Source: an uncultured Verrucomicrobiales bacterium (lineage in GTDB: Bacteria; Verrucomicrobiota; Verrucomicrobiae; Limisphaerales; CANJSG01). Taken from it: a stretch of DNA of 8,551 nt. A program made the position numbers and the translations under genes. Location of the stretch: NCBI GenBank assembly GCA_946480965.1, contig CAMLMI010000193.1:1-8551 (forward strand). The letters run 5' to 3'. The notes under the pieces are model-generated. The model did no database searches, was not told the DNA's origin, and was given only the letters and a program-made list of their open reading frames with translations. Positions 1 to 6,782 of this stretch are shown here, piece after piece; position 1 is the first letter of the stretch; each line of letters begins with the position of its first letter.

Positions 1-68
1 TTTTTCCACCTCTTCCTCAGCATCGACCGGTCCCACCCAAGGCTCCGCTCAGAAGGATGGGCGGAGAT

Positions 69-629
69 CTAATCTTTCCAAGAAAACTCCGGTGCCAAGC
101 CGATGCCTTGAGCCAAGCAAAAGGCCGCATTGACCACATATTTGTCCGCCCAGTGCTTCAACCCGGCGCGTTCCTCGGCGGTCAGCTGCCGGACGATCTT
201 GCCGGGCGAACCCAGCACCATCGACCCCGGCGGCACCTTCATCCCCTGCGTCACCAGCGTGCGCGCGCCGATGATGCACTGCTCGCCGATCTCCGCGCCG
301 TCGAGGATGACCGCTCCCATGCCCACGAGGCATTCGTCACCGACCGTGCAGGCGTGGACCACGGCGCTGTGACCGATGGTCACGTAATTCCCCACGAGGC
401 AGCCGAAGTCGTCCGCGAGATGCAGCACGGCGTTGTCCTGGATGTTGGAATGGTGACCCACGACGATGCGGTTGATGTCGCCCCGAATCACCGCGTTATA
501 CCAGACGCTGGAATGGTCGCCCAAGGTCACGTCGCCGAGCACCACTGCGCCCCGGGCGACATAGACCCCTTGTCCGAGAATCGGTTTGCGAAGGAGGAAC
601 CGTTCGAGCTGTAACGCCAGTTTGTTCAT
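69..629 (-). CDS. Gamma-class carbonic anhydrase family protein (left-handed beta-helix, CamH/PaaY/YrdA-like)
   Basis: The 186-aa product is a hexapeptide-repeat protein predicted to form a left-handed beta-helix trimer in the cytoplasm. Family members bind Zn or Fe between subunits and hydrate CO2 to bicarbonate, although several relatives have no proven activity. Counting from Met at base 629, the conserved Arg49 and Asp51 (VIRGD), Gln64 (SNIQDN) and the three metal ligands His70 (VLH), His87 and His92 (TIGHSAVVH) are all present. The residue after Asp51 is Ile, so the proton-shuttle Glu62 of archaeal Cam is missing, as in the CamH subgroup. The frame stays open to an upstream ATG at 701 (210 aa), but family members begin close to 'LxxQLERFL', so 629 is preferred; neither start has a well-placed Shine-Dalgarno. 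It is divergent from the surface protein gene. The family assignment is secure; catalytic activity is inferred. Confidence 0.93.
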   Translation of the reverse strand: MNKLALQLERFLLRKPILGQGVYVARGAVVLGDVTLGDHSSVWYNAVIRGDINRIVVGHHSNIQDNAVLHLADDFGCLVGNYVTIGHSAVVHACTVGDECLVGMGAVILDGAEIGEQCIIGARTLVTQGMKVPPGSMVLGSPGKIVRQLTAEERAGLKHWADKYVVNAAFCLAQGIGLAPEFSWKD

Positions 630-801
630 CGCGTCGTTCAAACATGATTCCAAGGCTCTGCCAATCTGATCCTGCGGCAGGCGAAAGCGGATCGGATGCA
701 TCCTTTCACGATGACCGGTGTTGGCAGAAGGGCATGCATCCGTCGTGGTCCGCCATCCTCGCCGATGCGGACATGGATCCGCGCCGAGGTCGCGCGTATT
801 T

Positions 802-825
802 CCCCGGCTCCTGTGGGAGCCGGGG
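802..825. repeat. Perfect 10-bp inverted repeat (hairpin) in the divergent intergenic region
   Basis: The arms CCCCGGCTCC (802-811) and GGAGCCGGGG (816-825) are perfectly complementary around a TGTG loop. The element lies between the carbonic anhydrase start and the GTG start of the surface protein, so it should fall in the untranslated leader of the latter. Only a weak pyrimidine-rich stretch (CTGGTTTCTTCC) follows on the plus strand, so it is not a clear intrinsic terminator. It could be a REP-like dispersed palindrome, a leader RNA stem or a protein-binding site. Seen directly in the sequence; the role is unknown. Confidence 0.6.
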
Positions 826-889
826 CTGGTTTCTTCCGTGGCAACTTCTTCGTTGGCTTGCCCGGTGGTTTCGGGCTGAGTCTGTGCCC

Positions 890-3001
890 GTGTTTCGACG
901 CTTGGTTCTTTCCGTTCTTATCCTGCTCGGCCTGCTGCTGCCGGGGAGCGCCGCCGTGGTCAGCAATCTGACCCAGGCCGCCTTCGAAGCCGCCGTGGCC
1001 CAAGGCGGCACCGTCACCTTTGCTTCCTCCGGCACGATCAACCTGACGAACCAGGTGCTGGTCCTCCGCGACACCATCATCGACGCTCGTGGCGTCGCAT
1101 CCTTGATCATCAACGCAACGGCCACCAATCGCCTCTTCTACGTGACCAACGGCGTGCAGTTCACCGTTATTGCCACGTCGCTGCGCAATGGCCGCGCGCC
1201 GTTCGGGGGGGCGATTTGGAACGATGGCGGCACCCTGCTCCTGCGCAGTCTTGTCGTCTCGGGCAACCAAGCCATCGGCCGCGACGGCACCAACGGCTTC
1301 GCCGCAGGAGAGCACGCTTCATCCGGCGCTGAAGCTCGGGGCGGTGCGATCTACAGCAGCGGACCGATCATTTTGACCAACGTTTCCTTCAGCGGCAATT
1401 CAGCCACCGGCGGCAAGGGCGGCAACGGAGCCCAAGGCCGCAGCGGCAGCTTCGGTCAATCGGGCGGCAATGGCGGCAATGGCGCGGCGGCTTGGGGCGG
1501 GGCCATCTTCGCCGAAAGCTCCATCACGGCGAACCTCGTTTCCTTCAGCGGCAACTCCGCCACGGCTGGCGCGGCGGGAGCCGGTGGTCCCGTGGGAGTT
1601 GGCAGCTTGGGTATCCAGGGCATTCCTGGACAGGGCGGCTTGGCGGCCAACGCGGCCGGTGGGGCGATCTTCGCTCTCGGCACCGTATCGGCGACCAATG
1701 TGACCTTCTCCGGCAACACCGCGACCGCCTCGGCGGGCGGCCACGGCACCACCGATCTGGCCGGCAACGACGGGGGGGACGCTTCCGGCGGCGCGCTCCA
1801 TCTGGAAGGCCCATTCAGTTTCCTCAACGCCACTTTCTCCGACAACCGCGCCGTCGGCGGCCAAGGCGGCAATGGCGGCAATTCCCGCAACGGCATCGTC
1901 CGCGCCGCGCGTGGTGGCCACGGCGGTGACGCACTCGGTGGCGCAGTCTTCACCTTCGGAGCCGGTCAGGTGCGCTATACGACCTGGGCCACCAACGCAG
2001 CGATTCTCGGCACCAACGGCCCCAGCGGCGGCGGCGGTGCTCCGCCGGACAAGCCCGGCATTCCGGGCCTCGCCAAGGGCGGTTCCTTGGCCAACTCCAA
2101 TCTCCTCGGTTCCGTCGCGCTGAACAGCACCCTGCTCGGTAATGGATTTCCCACCAATGCCTGGGGCGCGATCCTCGACGCCGGCTACAACCTCTCCTCG
2201 GACCGTTCAATCCTCTGGACCCAACCCACGAGCCGCCAAAACCTCAACCCGCAACTCGAACCGTTGCAGCAGAACAACGGCGTGCTGCTCACCGTCGGTT
2301 TCCGCACCAACAGTCCCGCCATCGATGCCGCCGATCCCGCCACCATGCCTTTGAGCGATGCCCGCGGAACCCTGCGCCCGCTCGGAGCGGGGCCCGACAT
2401 CGGGGCCTTCGAGCTTGCCCCGGTTTTCCCGCTTCAGGGCCGTTTGACCGAAGTCTATCTCTCGAACGGAAAGACCAACCTCACGAACGTCCTGAGCGGC
2501 TACGCCGTTTGGGCCGACAACGTCCGCGCCCTCACCGACACCAACGGCTTCTACGCCTTCACCAATCTCCAGGCCGGCACCTATACCGTCTACCCGACCA
2601 ATCTCGGCGCGGGCTTCAACCCCGCGCTCCGGCTCGTCACCCTCGGCCTGACCAACGCCGCCAACCCCTCCGGCGGCGCGACCAACGTTGACTTCGCCGC
2701 CAACCGGCCCGTCTTGCGGATCACCGGCGTGCCCCGATTCTTCACCACCAACACCGTGCTCACGACCAACGGCTCCACCGTGACCACGAACCGGATCGTC
2801 TCCACCAACGGCAATTTCCTCGTGCTCACCAACCTCGCCCTGCCCTCCCGCAGCTACCGCGTGCAGGTGAACACCAACCTCGTCTCCACCAACTGGCTGA
2901 CCATCGCCACGAACACCACCGGAGCCGGAGCCGTCGGCACCACCACCGTGTCGAACTTTCCCGGCGGCGCGCCGCGCTACTTCCGGCTGGTCGCGCCGTA
3001 G
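890..3001 (+). CDS. Exported PMP-like/choice-of-anchor Q beta-helix surface protein
   Basis: The product is a large exported protein, about 703 aa from the GTG at 890. That start (or the GTG at 884) is chosen because it begins a clean signal peptide: FRR, then a hydrophobic LVLSVLILLGLLL core and a GSAA cleavage region. The open frame runs back to an ATG at 644, but those 82 codons overlap the neighbouring gene, include a hairpin and look non-coding. Residues about 30-350 form a right-handed beta-helix-like region with GGAI/GGAV/GGAL motifs at about 106, 151, 204, 257, 300 and 350 and NxSFSGN-type rungs, separated by Gly/Asn/Ala-rich loops. Residues about 470-510 match the choice-of-anchor Q signature (SPAIDAAD, then GPDIGAFEL). 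An SdrD/CarboxypepD_reg-like domain (about 515-605) and a Thr/Asn-rich linker follow. A verrucomicrobial C-terminal module (YRVQVNTNL ending RYFRLVAP) closes the protein. It is probably outer-membrane or secreted; its ligand is unknown. Confidence 0.85.
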   Translation: MFRRLVLSVLILLGLLLPGSAAVVSNLTQAAFEAAVAQGGTVTFASSGTINLTNQVLVLRDTIIDARGVASLIINATATNRLFYVTNGVQFTVIATSLRNGRAPFGGAIWNDGGTLLLRSLVVSGNQAIGRDGTNGFAAGEHASSGAEARGGAIYSSGPIILTNVSFSGNSATGGKGGNGAQGRSGSFGQSGGNGGNGAAAWGGAIFAESSITANLVSFSGNSATAGAAGAGGPVGVGSLGIQGIPGQGGLAANAAGGAIFALGTVSATNVTFSGNTATASAGGHGTTDLAGNDGGDASGGALHLEGPFSFLNATFSDNRAVGGQGGNGGNSRNGIVRAARGGHGGDALGGAVFTFGAGQVRYTTWATNAAILGTNGPSGGGGAPPDKPGIPGLAKGGSLANSNLLGSVALNSTLLGNGFPTNAWGAILDAGYNLSSDRSILWTQPTSRQNLNPQLEPLQQNNGVLLTVGFRTNSPAIDAADPATMPLSDARGTLRPLGAGPDIGAFELAPVFPLQGRLTEVYLSNGKTNLTNVLSGYAVWADNVRALTDTNGFYAFTNLQAGTYTVYPTNLGAGFNPALRLVTLGLTNAANPSGGATNVDFAANRPVLRITGVPRFFTTNTVLTTNGSTVTTNRIVSTNGNFLVLTNLALPSRSYRVQVNTNLVSTNWLTIATNTTGAGAVGTTTVSNFPGGAPRYFRLVAP

Positions 3002-3137
3002 ATCGTCATTCCATTCGGCTGCAAGCCGGGTTCTCCGATCCGGAAAGCGTCCGCCTTCCCCGCAACGGTGTTCGCATCGGCCCTCGGCCCAAGCTCGGGA
3101 CTTGGCTCGAACAGCTCCATCGCGTTGAGTCTCGCCC

Positions 3138-3848
3138 GTGATCGGAACGATTCTCAACGCGGCTACGGTGCTGGTCGGCGGGCTGGTCGGGCAGTTCAAG
3201 CCGAACGCCCTGTCGGCTGCGGCCCAGGTCCGCCTCAAGGTCTTCTTGGGGATGGCGACCTTCGCGTTCGGTTTTCATCTCCTCTGGCTGAGCCTCAACG
3301 GTTCGTTCCTCTCCGTCCTCAAACAGTTCGCCATCGCCGTCGTCGCGATGGGGCTGGGCGCGTTGCTGGGAAAACTCCTCGGCCTGCAAAAGGCCTCCAA
3401 CGCCATCGGCCGCTACGCGGGCCAACTGCTCTCCAGCAACTCGACCACGAAGTTCTCCGACAGCTTCGTCGCCTGCGCGCTGGTGCTGAACGCCAATCCG
3501 CTCGGCCTCGCGGGCGCGGTGACGGAAGGCGCGTTGGGCTATGCCTGGCCGCTGCTGGTGAAGGCGGTGATGGACGGAGTGGCCGCGTTGAGCCTCGGCG
3601 CTTCGTTCAAGTGGGGCGTGGCCGCGAGCGCGCTGCCCGTGCTGGCCTGGCAGGGCACGCTCAGTCTGGGAGCCGCGCGGCTGGAACCGTTCCTGCGCGA
3701 ACACGCGCTGCTCGATCCGCTCGGGGCCTGCTGCGCGCTGCTGATCACCATCTCGGCCCTCGTCATCTTCGAACTGAAGAAAGTGGAGCTGGCCAACTAC
3801 CTGCCGGCCCTGGTGCTTGGTCCGCTCTTTAGCTGGTTGCTGCGCTGA
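3138..3848 (+). CDS. DUF554 family integral membrane protein (YqgA/YdfK-like)
   Basis: This 236-aa protein is almost entirely hydrophobic. Predicted transmembrane stretches lie at about 1-18, 35-54, 62-82, 110-127, 137-155, 160-180, 196-213 and 219-235. The N-terminus 'MIGTILNAATVLVGGLVG' is the typical opening of DUF554 proteins such as E. coli YqgA, and the central 'PLGLAGAVTEG' followed by 'LLVKAVMDGVAALSLG' corresponds to the conserved family core. The family is assumed to be a transporter-like membrane protein, with no substrate established. Translation starts at GTG 3138; a weak TTGAG lies about eight bases upstream. The previous gene ends 136 bp before, with no obvious intrinsic terminator between them, so read-through from the surface protein gene is possible. 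The last 20 bases overlap the 3' end of the convergent methyltransferase gene. Confidence 0.85.
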   Translation: MIGTILNAATVLVGGLVGQFKPNALSAAAQVRLKVFLGMATFAFGFHLLWLSLNGSFLSVLKQFAIAVVAMGLGALLGKLLGLQKASNAIGRYAGQLLSSNSTTKFSDSFVACALVLNANPLGLAGAVTEGALGYAWPLLVKAVMDGVAALSLGASFKWGVAASALPVLAWQGTLSLGAARLEPFLREHALLDPLGACCALLITISALVIFELKKVELANYLPALVLGPLFSWLLR

Positions 3849-4575
3849 CGGTGACGAACGGCTTCACGCCCACGTTGAGGCTCATCACGCCGCCGAGCAG
3901 GTTCACCACCCGCACGGCGCGGGCGTCCAGTTCCAGCATCCCCGCTTCCACGCCGCGCTGTGCCGGGTAGTGGTGCAGGGATTCCAGGATGTAGGCGTGG
4001 GTGTCGGCGTCGCCGCAGAAGAATCGGCCGAAGACCGGCACGCACATGCGCAGGTAGGCGAAGTAGGCCGCGCGCAGCCATGGATCGTCCGGCTTGCCGA
4101 AGTCCAGCACGAGCACGCGACCGCCCGGCTTCGCCACGCGGAACATCTCGGACAAGCCGCGACGCCAATCCGACAGATTGCGCAGACCGTAGCTGACCGT
4201 GACCACGTCGAAGCTCGCGTCGGGAAACGGCAACGCCATCGCGTCGCCCTGGATAAACTCCGGGGAACGGTCCGACGCCTGGGCCGCCTTCCTTCGCCGC
4301 GCCACCGCCAGCATCGGTTCGCTGAAATCCAAGCCCGTGACCGTCGCGCCCGCCTTGGCCAGGGCGAAGGCGACGTCGCCCGTGCCGCAGCACAGGTCGA
4401 GCGCGCGGCAGCCCGGCGAGACCTCCGCCAACCGCACCAGCCGACGCTTCCACCAGCGATGCAGCCCGAAGCTCTGGAGATCGTTGATCAGGTCGTAGCG
4501 CGGCGCGACGGCGGCGAAGAGGTCGTTGACCTTTTCCGCCCGCGCCGCGCCGGCTTGGTAGAACTTGTTCGCCAT
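3829..4575 (-). CDS. menG: Demethylmenaquinone/ubiquinone C-methyltransferase (MenG/UbiE family)
   Basis: This 248-aa protein is a soluble class I SAM-dependent methyltransferase that performs the C-methylation of the quinone ring, demethylmenaquinone to menaquinone in a menaquinone user (EC 2.1.1.163). Visible motifs are the UbiE signature YDLIND followed by HRWWKRRLV (residues 27-47), SAM motif I ALDLCCGTGD (58-67), the acidic residue at the end of strand 2 in GLDFSEPML (81-89), motif II GDAMALPFPDASFDVV (110-125) and the second family signature FRVAKPGG (145-152). Length matches the usual 230-260 aa. The ATG at 4575 is preceded by GGGGAGA about ten bases upstream, a credible ribosome-binding site. 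It is divergent from xylA and convergent with the DUF554 gene, overlapping it by 20 bp. MenG rather than UbiE is inferred from the presumed phylum; no other men or ubi gene is in the window. Confidence 0.93.
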   Translation of the reverse strand: MANKFYQAGAARAEKVNDLFAAVAPRYDLINDLQSFGLHRWWKRRLVRLAEVSPGCRALDLCCGTGDVAFALAKAGATVTGLDFSEPMLAVARRRKAAQASDRSPEFIQGDAMALPFPDASFDVVTVSYGLRNLSDWRRGLSEMFRVAKPGGRVLVLDFGKPDDPWLRAAYFAYLRMCVPVFGRFFCGDADTHAYILESLHHYPAQRGVEAGMLELDARAVRVVNLLGGVMSLNVGVKPFVTVSAATS

Positions 4576-4640
4576 TCGCCGCGAGTCTCCCCGAGGGTCC
4601 GGCCGCGTTCAACTGCGCGCGTCGGAAGCGGCTGTGCTTC

Positions 4641-4653
4641 CCCGTTTAACGGG
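4641..4653. promoter_or_regulatory. Candidate operator: 13-bp pseudo-palindrome in the menG-xylA divergent region
   Basis: CCCGTT and AACGGG arms (4641-4646 and 4648-4653) surround a single T, and they directly abut a GGAAGC/GCTTCC stem at 4624-4641. The site lies 66 bp upstream of the menG start and about 155 bp upstream of xylA, within a 232-bp divergent region in which I find no clear sigma-70 -35/-10 pair. The odd spacing differs from typical LacI-family sites, which centre on CG. The symmetry is visible; regulatory function is only a suggestion. Confidence 0.25.
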
Positions 4654-4807
4654 AGTTTCCAGGGGCTCCGGAGACGGCCACGATTTGAGTTTTTCCGTCA
4701 TGCCTGTCCTCAATTTTTACTTGTGTTTGCAGGCGATTCCCCGCTTGCGCGCCTCCGTGGGATGACGTTTTCTCCGTGTCCCGTTTCCACAACAAAACGA
4801 AACCGAT

Positions 4808-6121
4808 ATGCCGCAATTTTTCCCGAAGATCTCCGCGATCAAATACGAAGGCGCGGACTCCAAGAATCCGCTCGCGTTCAAGCACTACAACGCCACCGAG
4901 CTCGTCGAGGGCAAGACCATGCAGGAGCACCTGCGCTTCGCCGTGGTCTATTGGCACACCATGCGCGGCAACGGCGGCGACATGTTCGGCTGGGGCACGG
5001 CCAACCGCCCGTGGCAGACCGGCGAAGGCACGGTGAAGGACGCCATCAAGCGCGCCCACGCCATGTTCGAGTTCACCAGCAAGATCGGCGCGCCCTTCTA
5101 CTGCTGGCATGACCGCGACGTCGCCCCGCACGGCAAGACGCTCGCCGAGTCGAACAAGAATTTCGACGCCGTGGCCACCGAGCTGAAGAAGCTCCAGAAG
5201 GACACCGGCATCAAGCTGCTCTGGGGCACCGCCCAGAACTTCGTCCATCCGCGCTACATGCACGGCGCCGCCACGAGCTGCAACGCCGACGTCTTCTGCT
5301 ACGCCGCCGCCCAGGTGAAGAAGGCGATGGAGTGGACCAAGGAACTCGATGGCGCCGGCTACGTTTTCTGGGGCGGCCGCGAAGGCTACTCCACGCTGCT
5401 CAACACCGACATGAAGCGCGAGATGGACCACCTCGGCCGTTTCATGCACATGGCGGTGGACTACAAGAAGAAGATCGGTCTCAAGGGTCCGTTCTTCATC
5501 GAGCCCAAGCCGAAGGAACCCACCAAGCACCAATACGATTCCGACGCCGCCGCGTGCCTCAACTTCCTCCGCGAATACGGCCTCTTGGAGCACTTCCAGT
5601 TGAACCTCGAAGTGAACCACGCCTGGCTCGCGGGCAAGAGCATGGAGCACGAGATGGAAGTCGCCGGCGCCGCCGGTGCGCTCGGTTCCATCGACGCCAA
5701 CATGGGCGACTACTTCCTCGGCTGGGACACCGACCAGTTCCCGACCGACCTCTACCTCACCACGCAGACCATGCTCCGCGTGCTGAAGTATGGCGGCTTC
5801 ACCGCCGGCGGCGTGAACTTCGACGCCAAGGTCCGCCGCGAAAGCTTCGAGCTGGACGACCTGTTCCTCGCCCACATCGCGGGCATGGACGCCTTTGCCC
5901 GCGGCTTGAAGGCCGCCGCCGCCATCCGCAAGGACGGCCGCATCGCCGAGTTCGTGAAGCAGCGCTACAGCAGCTGGGACAGCGGCATCGGCGCGAAGAT
6001 CGAGGCCGGCAAGGCCAGCTTCGCCGACTGCGAGAAGCACGCCCTGAAGATCGGCGAAGTCTCCGGCCTCCAGTCCGGCCGCCAGGAGCTCCTCGAATCG
6101 ATCATCAACGAGTTCATCTGA
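4808..6121 (+). CDS. xylA: Xylose isomerase (class II, long form)
   Basis: This complete 437-aa enzyme converts D-xylose to D-xylulose in the cytoplasm (EC 5.3.1.5) and normally forms a metal-dependent tetramer of TIM barrels. The length and the numbering of its key residues match E. coli XylA: catalytic His101 and Asp104 (CWHDRD), Trp49 and Trp188 (VFWGGREGY), and metal ligands Glu232, Glu268, His271, Asp296, Asp307, Asp309 and Asp339. Lys234 lies in [14 protein letters not shown] and the Asp339 motif is [13 protein letters not shown]. Differences from the usual class II motifs include Trp273 in NHAWLAG, Lys277 where a His of LAGH is common, and Met299 in DANMGD where Arg is common. The ATG at 4808 has no strong Shine-Dalgarno. 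No xylB, transporter or regulator gene is adjacent, and transcription ends at a strong intrinsic terminator 36 bp downstream, so it is probably a single-gene unit. Confidence 0.97.
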   Translation: MPQFFPKISAIKYEGADSKNPLAFKHYNATELVEGKTMQEHLRFAVVYWHTMRGNGGDMFGWGTANRPWQTGEGTVKDAIKRAHAMFEFTSKIGAPFYCWHDRDVAPHGKTLAESNKNFDAVATELKKLQKDTGIKLLWGTAQNFVHPRYMHGAATSCNADVFCYAAAQVKKAMEWTKELDGAGYVFWGGREGYSTLLNTDMKREMDHLGRFMHMAVDYKKKIGLKGPFFIEPKPKEPTKHQYDSDAAACLNFLREYGLLEHFQLNLEVNHAWLAGKSMEHEMEVAGAAGALGSIDANMGDYFLGWDTDQFPTDLYLTTQTMLRVLKYGGFTAGGVNFDAKVRRESFELDDLFLAHIAGMDAFARGLKAAAAIRKDGRIAEFVKQRYSSWDSGIGAKIEAGKASFADCEKHALKIGEVSGLQSGRQELLESIINEFI

Positions 6122-6156
6122 GCCGCACGCTCAACGCCTTCTTATCCGAAAGGCCC

Positions 6157-6186
6157 AAGGCCGCCCCGACCCGGGGCGGCCTTTTT
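6157..6186 (+). terminator. Rho-independent terminator of xylA
   Basis: A 12-bp stem (AAGGCCGCCCCG at 6157-6168, with its complement at 6172-6183) closes a 3-nt ACC loop and runs into a T tract at 6182-6186. It starts 36 bp after the xylA stop codon. The minus-strand side lacks a T tract, so it should act mainly on xylA transcripts. Confidence 0.93.
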
Positions 6187-6207
6187 CATGCTTGAAACGG
6201 CGATGGT

Positions 6208-6245
6208 TTGAGCCGCCGGTGGTTCGCGCGGAAAGCGCGGCTCAA
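6208..6245. repeat. 9-bp inverted repeat spanning the DUF2200 stop codon
   Basis: TTGAGCCGC (6208-6216) is the exact complement of GCGGCTCAA (6237-6245), with a 20-nt loop. The right arm covers the stop codon of the minus-strand DUF2200 gene. The minus-strand continuation has no T tract, so this is at best a 3'-end stabilising stem or a rho-type 3' end, not a canonical intrinsic terminator. Confidence 0.4.
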
Positions 6246-6595
6246 GCCCGCAGGATCTTGTCCAGGGCCTTTCCCTTGGCCAGCTCATCGACCAGTTTGT
6301 CGAGGTAGCGGATCTCCCGCATCGTCGGGTCCTGGACCTCCTCCACCCGCACGCCGCACACCACGCCTTTGATCAGGACGCGCGAAGGGTTCATCCGGGG
6401 AGCCCGCTGGAAGAAGGTCTCGAAGTCCGTCCCCACCTTCAGAAGTTCTTCCAGCTCCCGGGCGCTGTAGCCCGTCAGCCAACGGATCACGGCGTCCACC
6501 TCGGCTTTTGTCCGCCCCTTTTTCTCCGCCTTCGCGACGTAGAGGGGATAGACGCTTGCGAAGCTCGTCGTGAAGATCCGGTGTTTGGTGGTCAT
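6242..6595 (-). CDS. DUF2200 family protein (COG4898-like)
   Basis: This small 117-aa soluble protein matches DUF2200 closely from end to end. Recognisable blocks are [20 protein letters not shown] (8-27), [13 protein letters not shown] (31-43), [13 protein letters not shown] (58-70), [16 protein letters not shown] (75-90) and [20 protein letters not shown] (93-112). No enzymatic or binding role is known to me, and there is no signal peptide or membrane segment. The frame stays open much further upstream, but the family begins at 'MTxxxIxTxSFASVY', which fixes the start at the ATG at 6595; no clear Shine-Dalgarno precedes it. It is convergent with xylA and divergent from the 180-aa protein gene. 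Confidence 0.9.
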   Translation of the reverse strand: MTTKHRIFTTSFASVYPLYVAKAEKKGRTKAEVDAVIRWLTGYSARELEELLKVGTDFETFFQRAPRMNPSRVLIKGVVCGVRVEEVQDPTMREIRYLDKLVDELAKGKALDKILRA

Positions 6596-6693
6596 GGGGC
6601 GTTGGTCGTCATCTACCTTGGCCAAGGCGGGATGCTCAAGAGGTTGTTCACGGCGAATCGGACCGCTCGACCCGCCCGGACGCCGTCCACCGT

Positions 6694-6738
6694 GTCGCGG
6701 TCTTGGTGCGGAGCAGTTGGCCGCGACGGGAGTTTTTT
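6694..6738 (+). promoter_or_regulatory. Hairpin followed by a T6 run in the leader of the 6783 gene
   Basis: GTCGCGG (6694-6700) pairs with CCGCGAC (6721-6727) over a 20-nt loop. The sequence then reads GGGAG and six T residues (6733-6738). If transcription of the downstream gene starts before 6694, this could be an attenuator-like structure, but the stem is short, the loop is large and the T run is displaced by five bases. It may also mark nothing more than GC-rich intergenic DNA. Confidence 0.22.
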
Positions 6739-6751
6739 GCTTTGGGCGGAG

Positions 6752-6772
6752 CCGACGGGTCCGCATCGTCGG
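6752..6772 (+). promoter_or_regulatory. Hairpin overlapping the ribosome-binding site of the 6783 gene
   Basis: CCGACG (6752-6757) can pair with CGTCGG (6767-6772). The right arm includes the first two G residues of the GGGGG run (6771-6775) that lies seven bases before the ATG at 6783 and is the only plausible Shine-Dalgarno. Folding would partly hide it. The base pairing is visible; any control of translation is inferred. Confidence 0.25.
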
Positions 6773-6782
6773 GGGCATCCGA

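Noticed and set aside
43..66. CTCCGC/GCGGAG inverted repeat just beyond the carbonic anhydrase stop codon
   Set aside because: Only six base pairs with a 12-nt loop, and no T tract on the minus strand, so it does not qualify as an intrinsic terminator.
1..72. Plus-strand frame open from the left edge to TAA at 70-72 (23 residues, ending EGWAEI), possibly the tail of a gene
   Set aside because: Too short to show coding character or a family. A frame this long without a stop is common in GC-rich DNA.
694..741. GGATGCATCC palindrome (694-703) and a second ATGCATCC copy (734-741) as a possible operator pair
   Set aside because: Only eight matching bases, spaced 38 bp, without promoter elements nearby. 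Chance is an adequate explanation.
1205..1775. Two runs of seven G (1205-1211 and about 1769-1775) inside the surface protein gene as possible phase-variation tracts
   Set aside because: Both encode ordinary Gly codons in a Gly-rich protein with GGC/GGG use, and seven bases is short for a contingency tract. The frame is intact. Strain comparison would be needed to revive the idea.
3002..3137. Search for a terminator or RNA between the surface protein and the DUF554 gene
   Set aside because: Only a 5-bp CGGCT/AGCCG stem and other short dyads are present, none with a T tract; nothing supportable.
2207..3238. A 343-codon open frame on the minus strand opposite the surface protein's 3' part
   Set aside because: Gly/Glu/Arg-rich translation of the complement of a Thr/Asn/Ala coding region; no start signal or motif.
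3817..5112. A 431-codon open frame on the plus strand across menG and the start of xylA
   Set aside because: Its product is Arg/His/Ala-rich low-complexity sequence, and it overlaps two genes with clear family motifs in other frames.
4646..6040. A 464-codon open frame on the minus strand opposite xylA
   Set aside because: It is the antisense shadow of a well-coded, GC-rich gene. Its translation is rich in Ala, Val, Gly, Leu and Glu without recognisable motifs, and xylA on the other strand has all family motifs.
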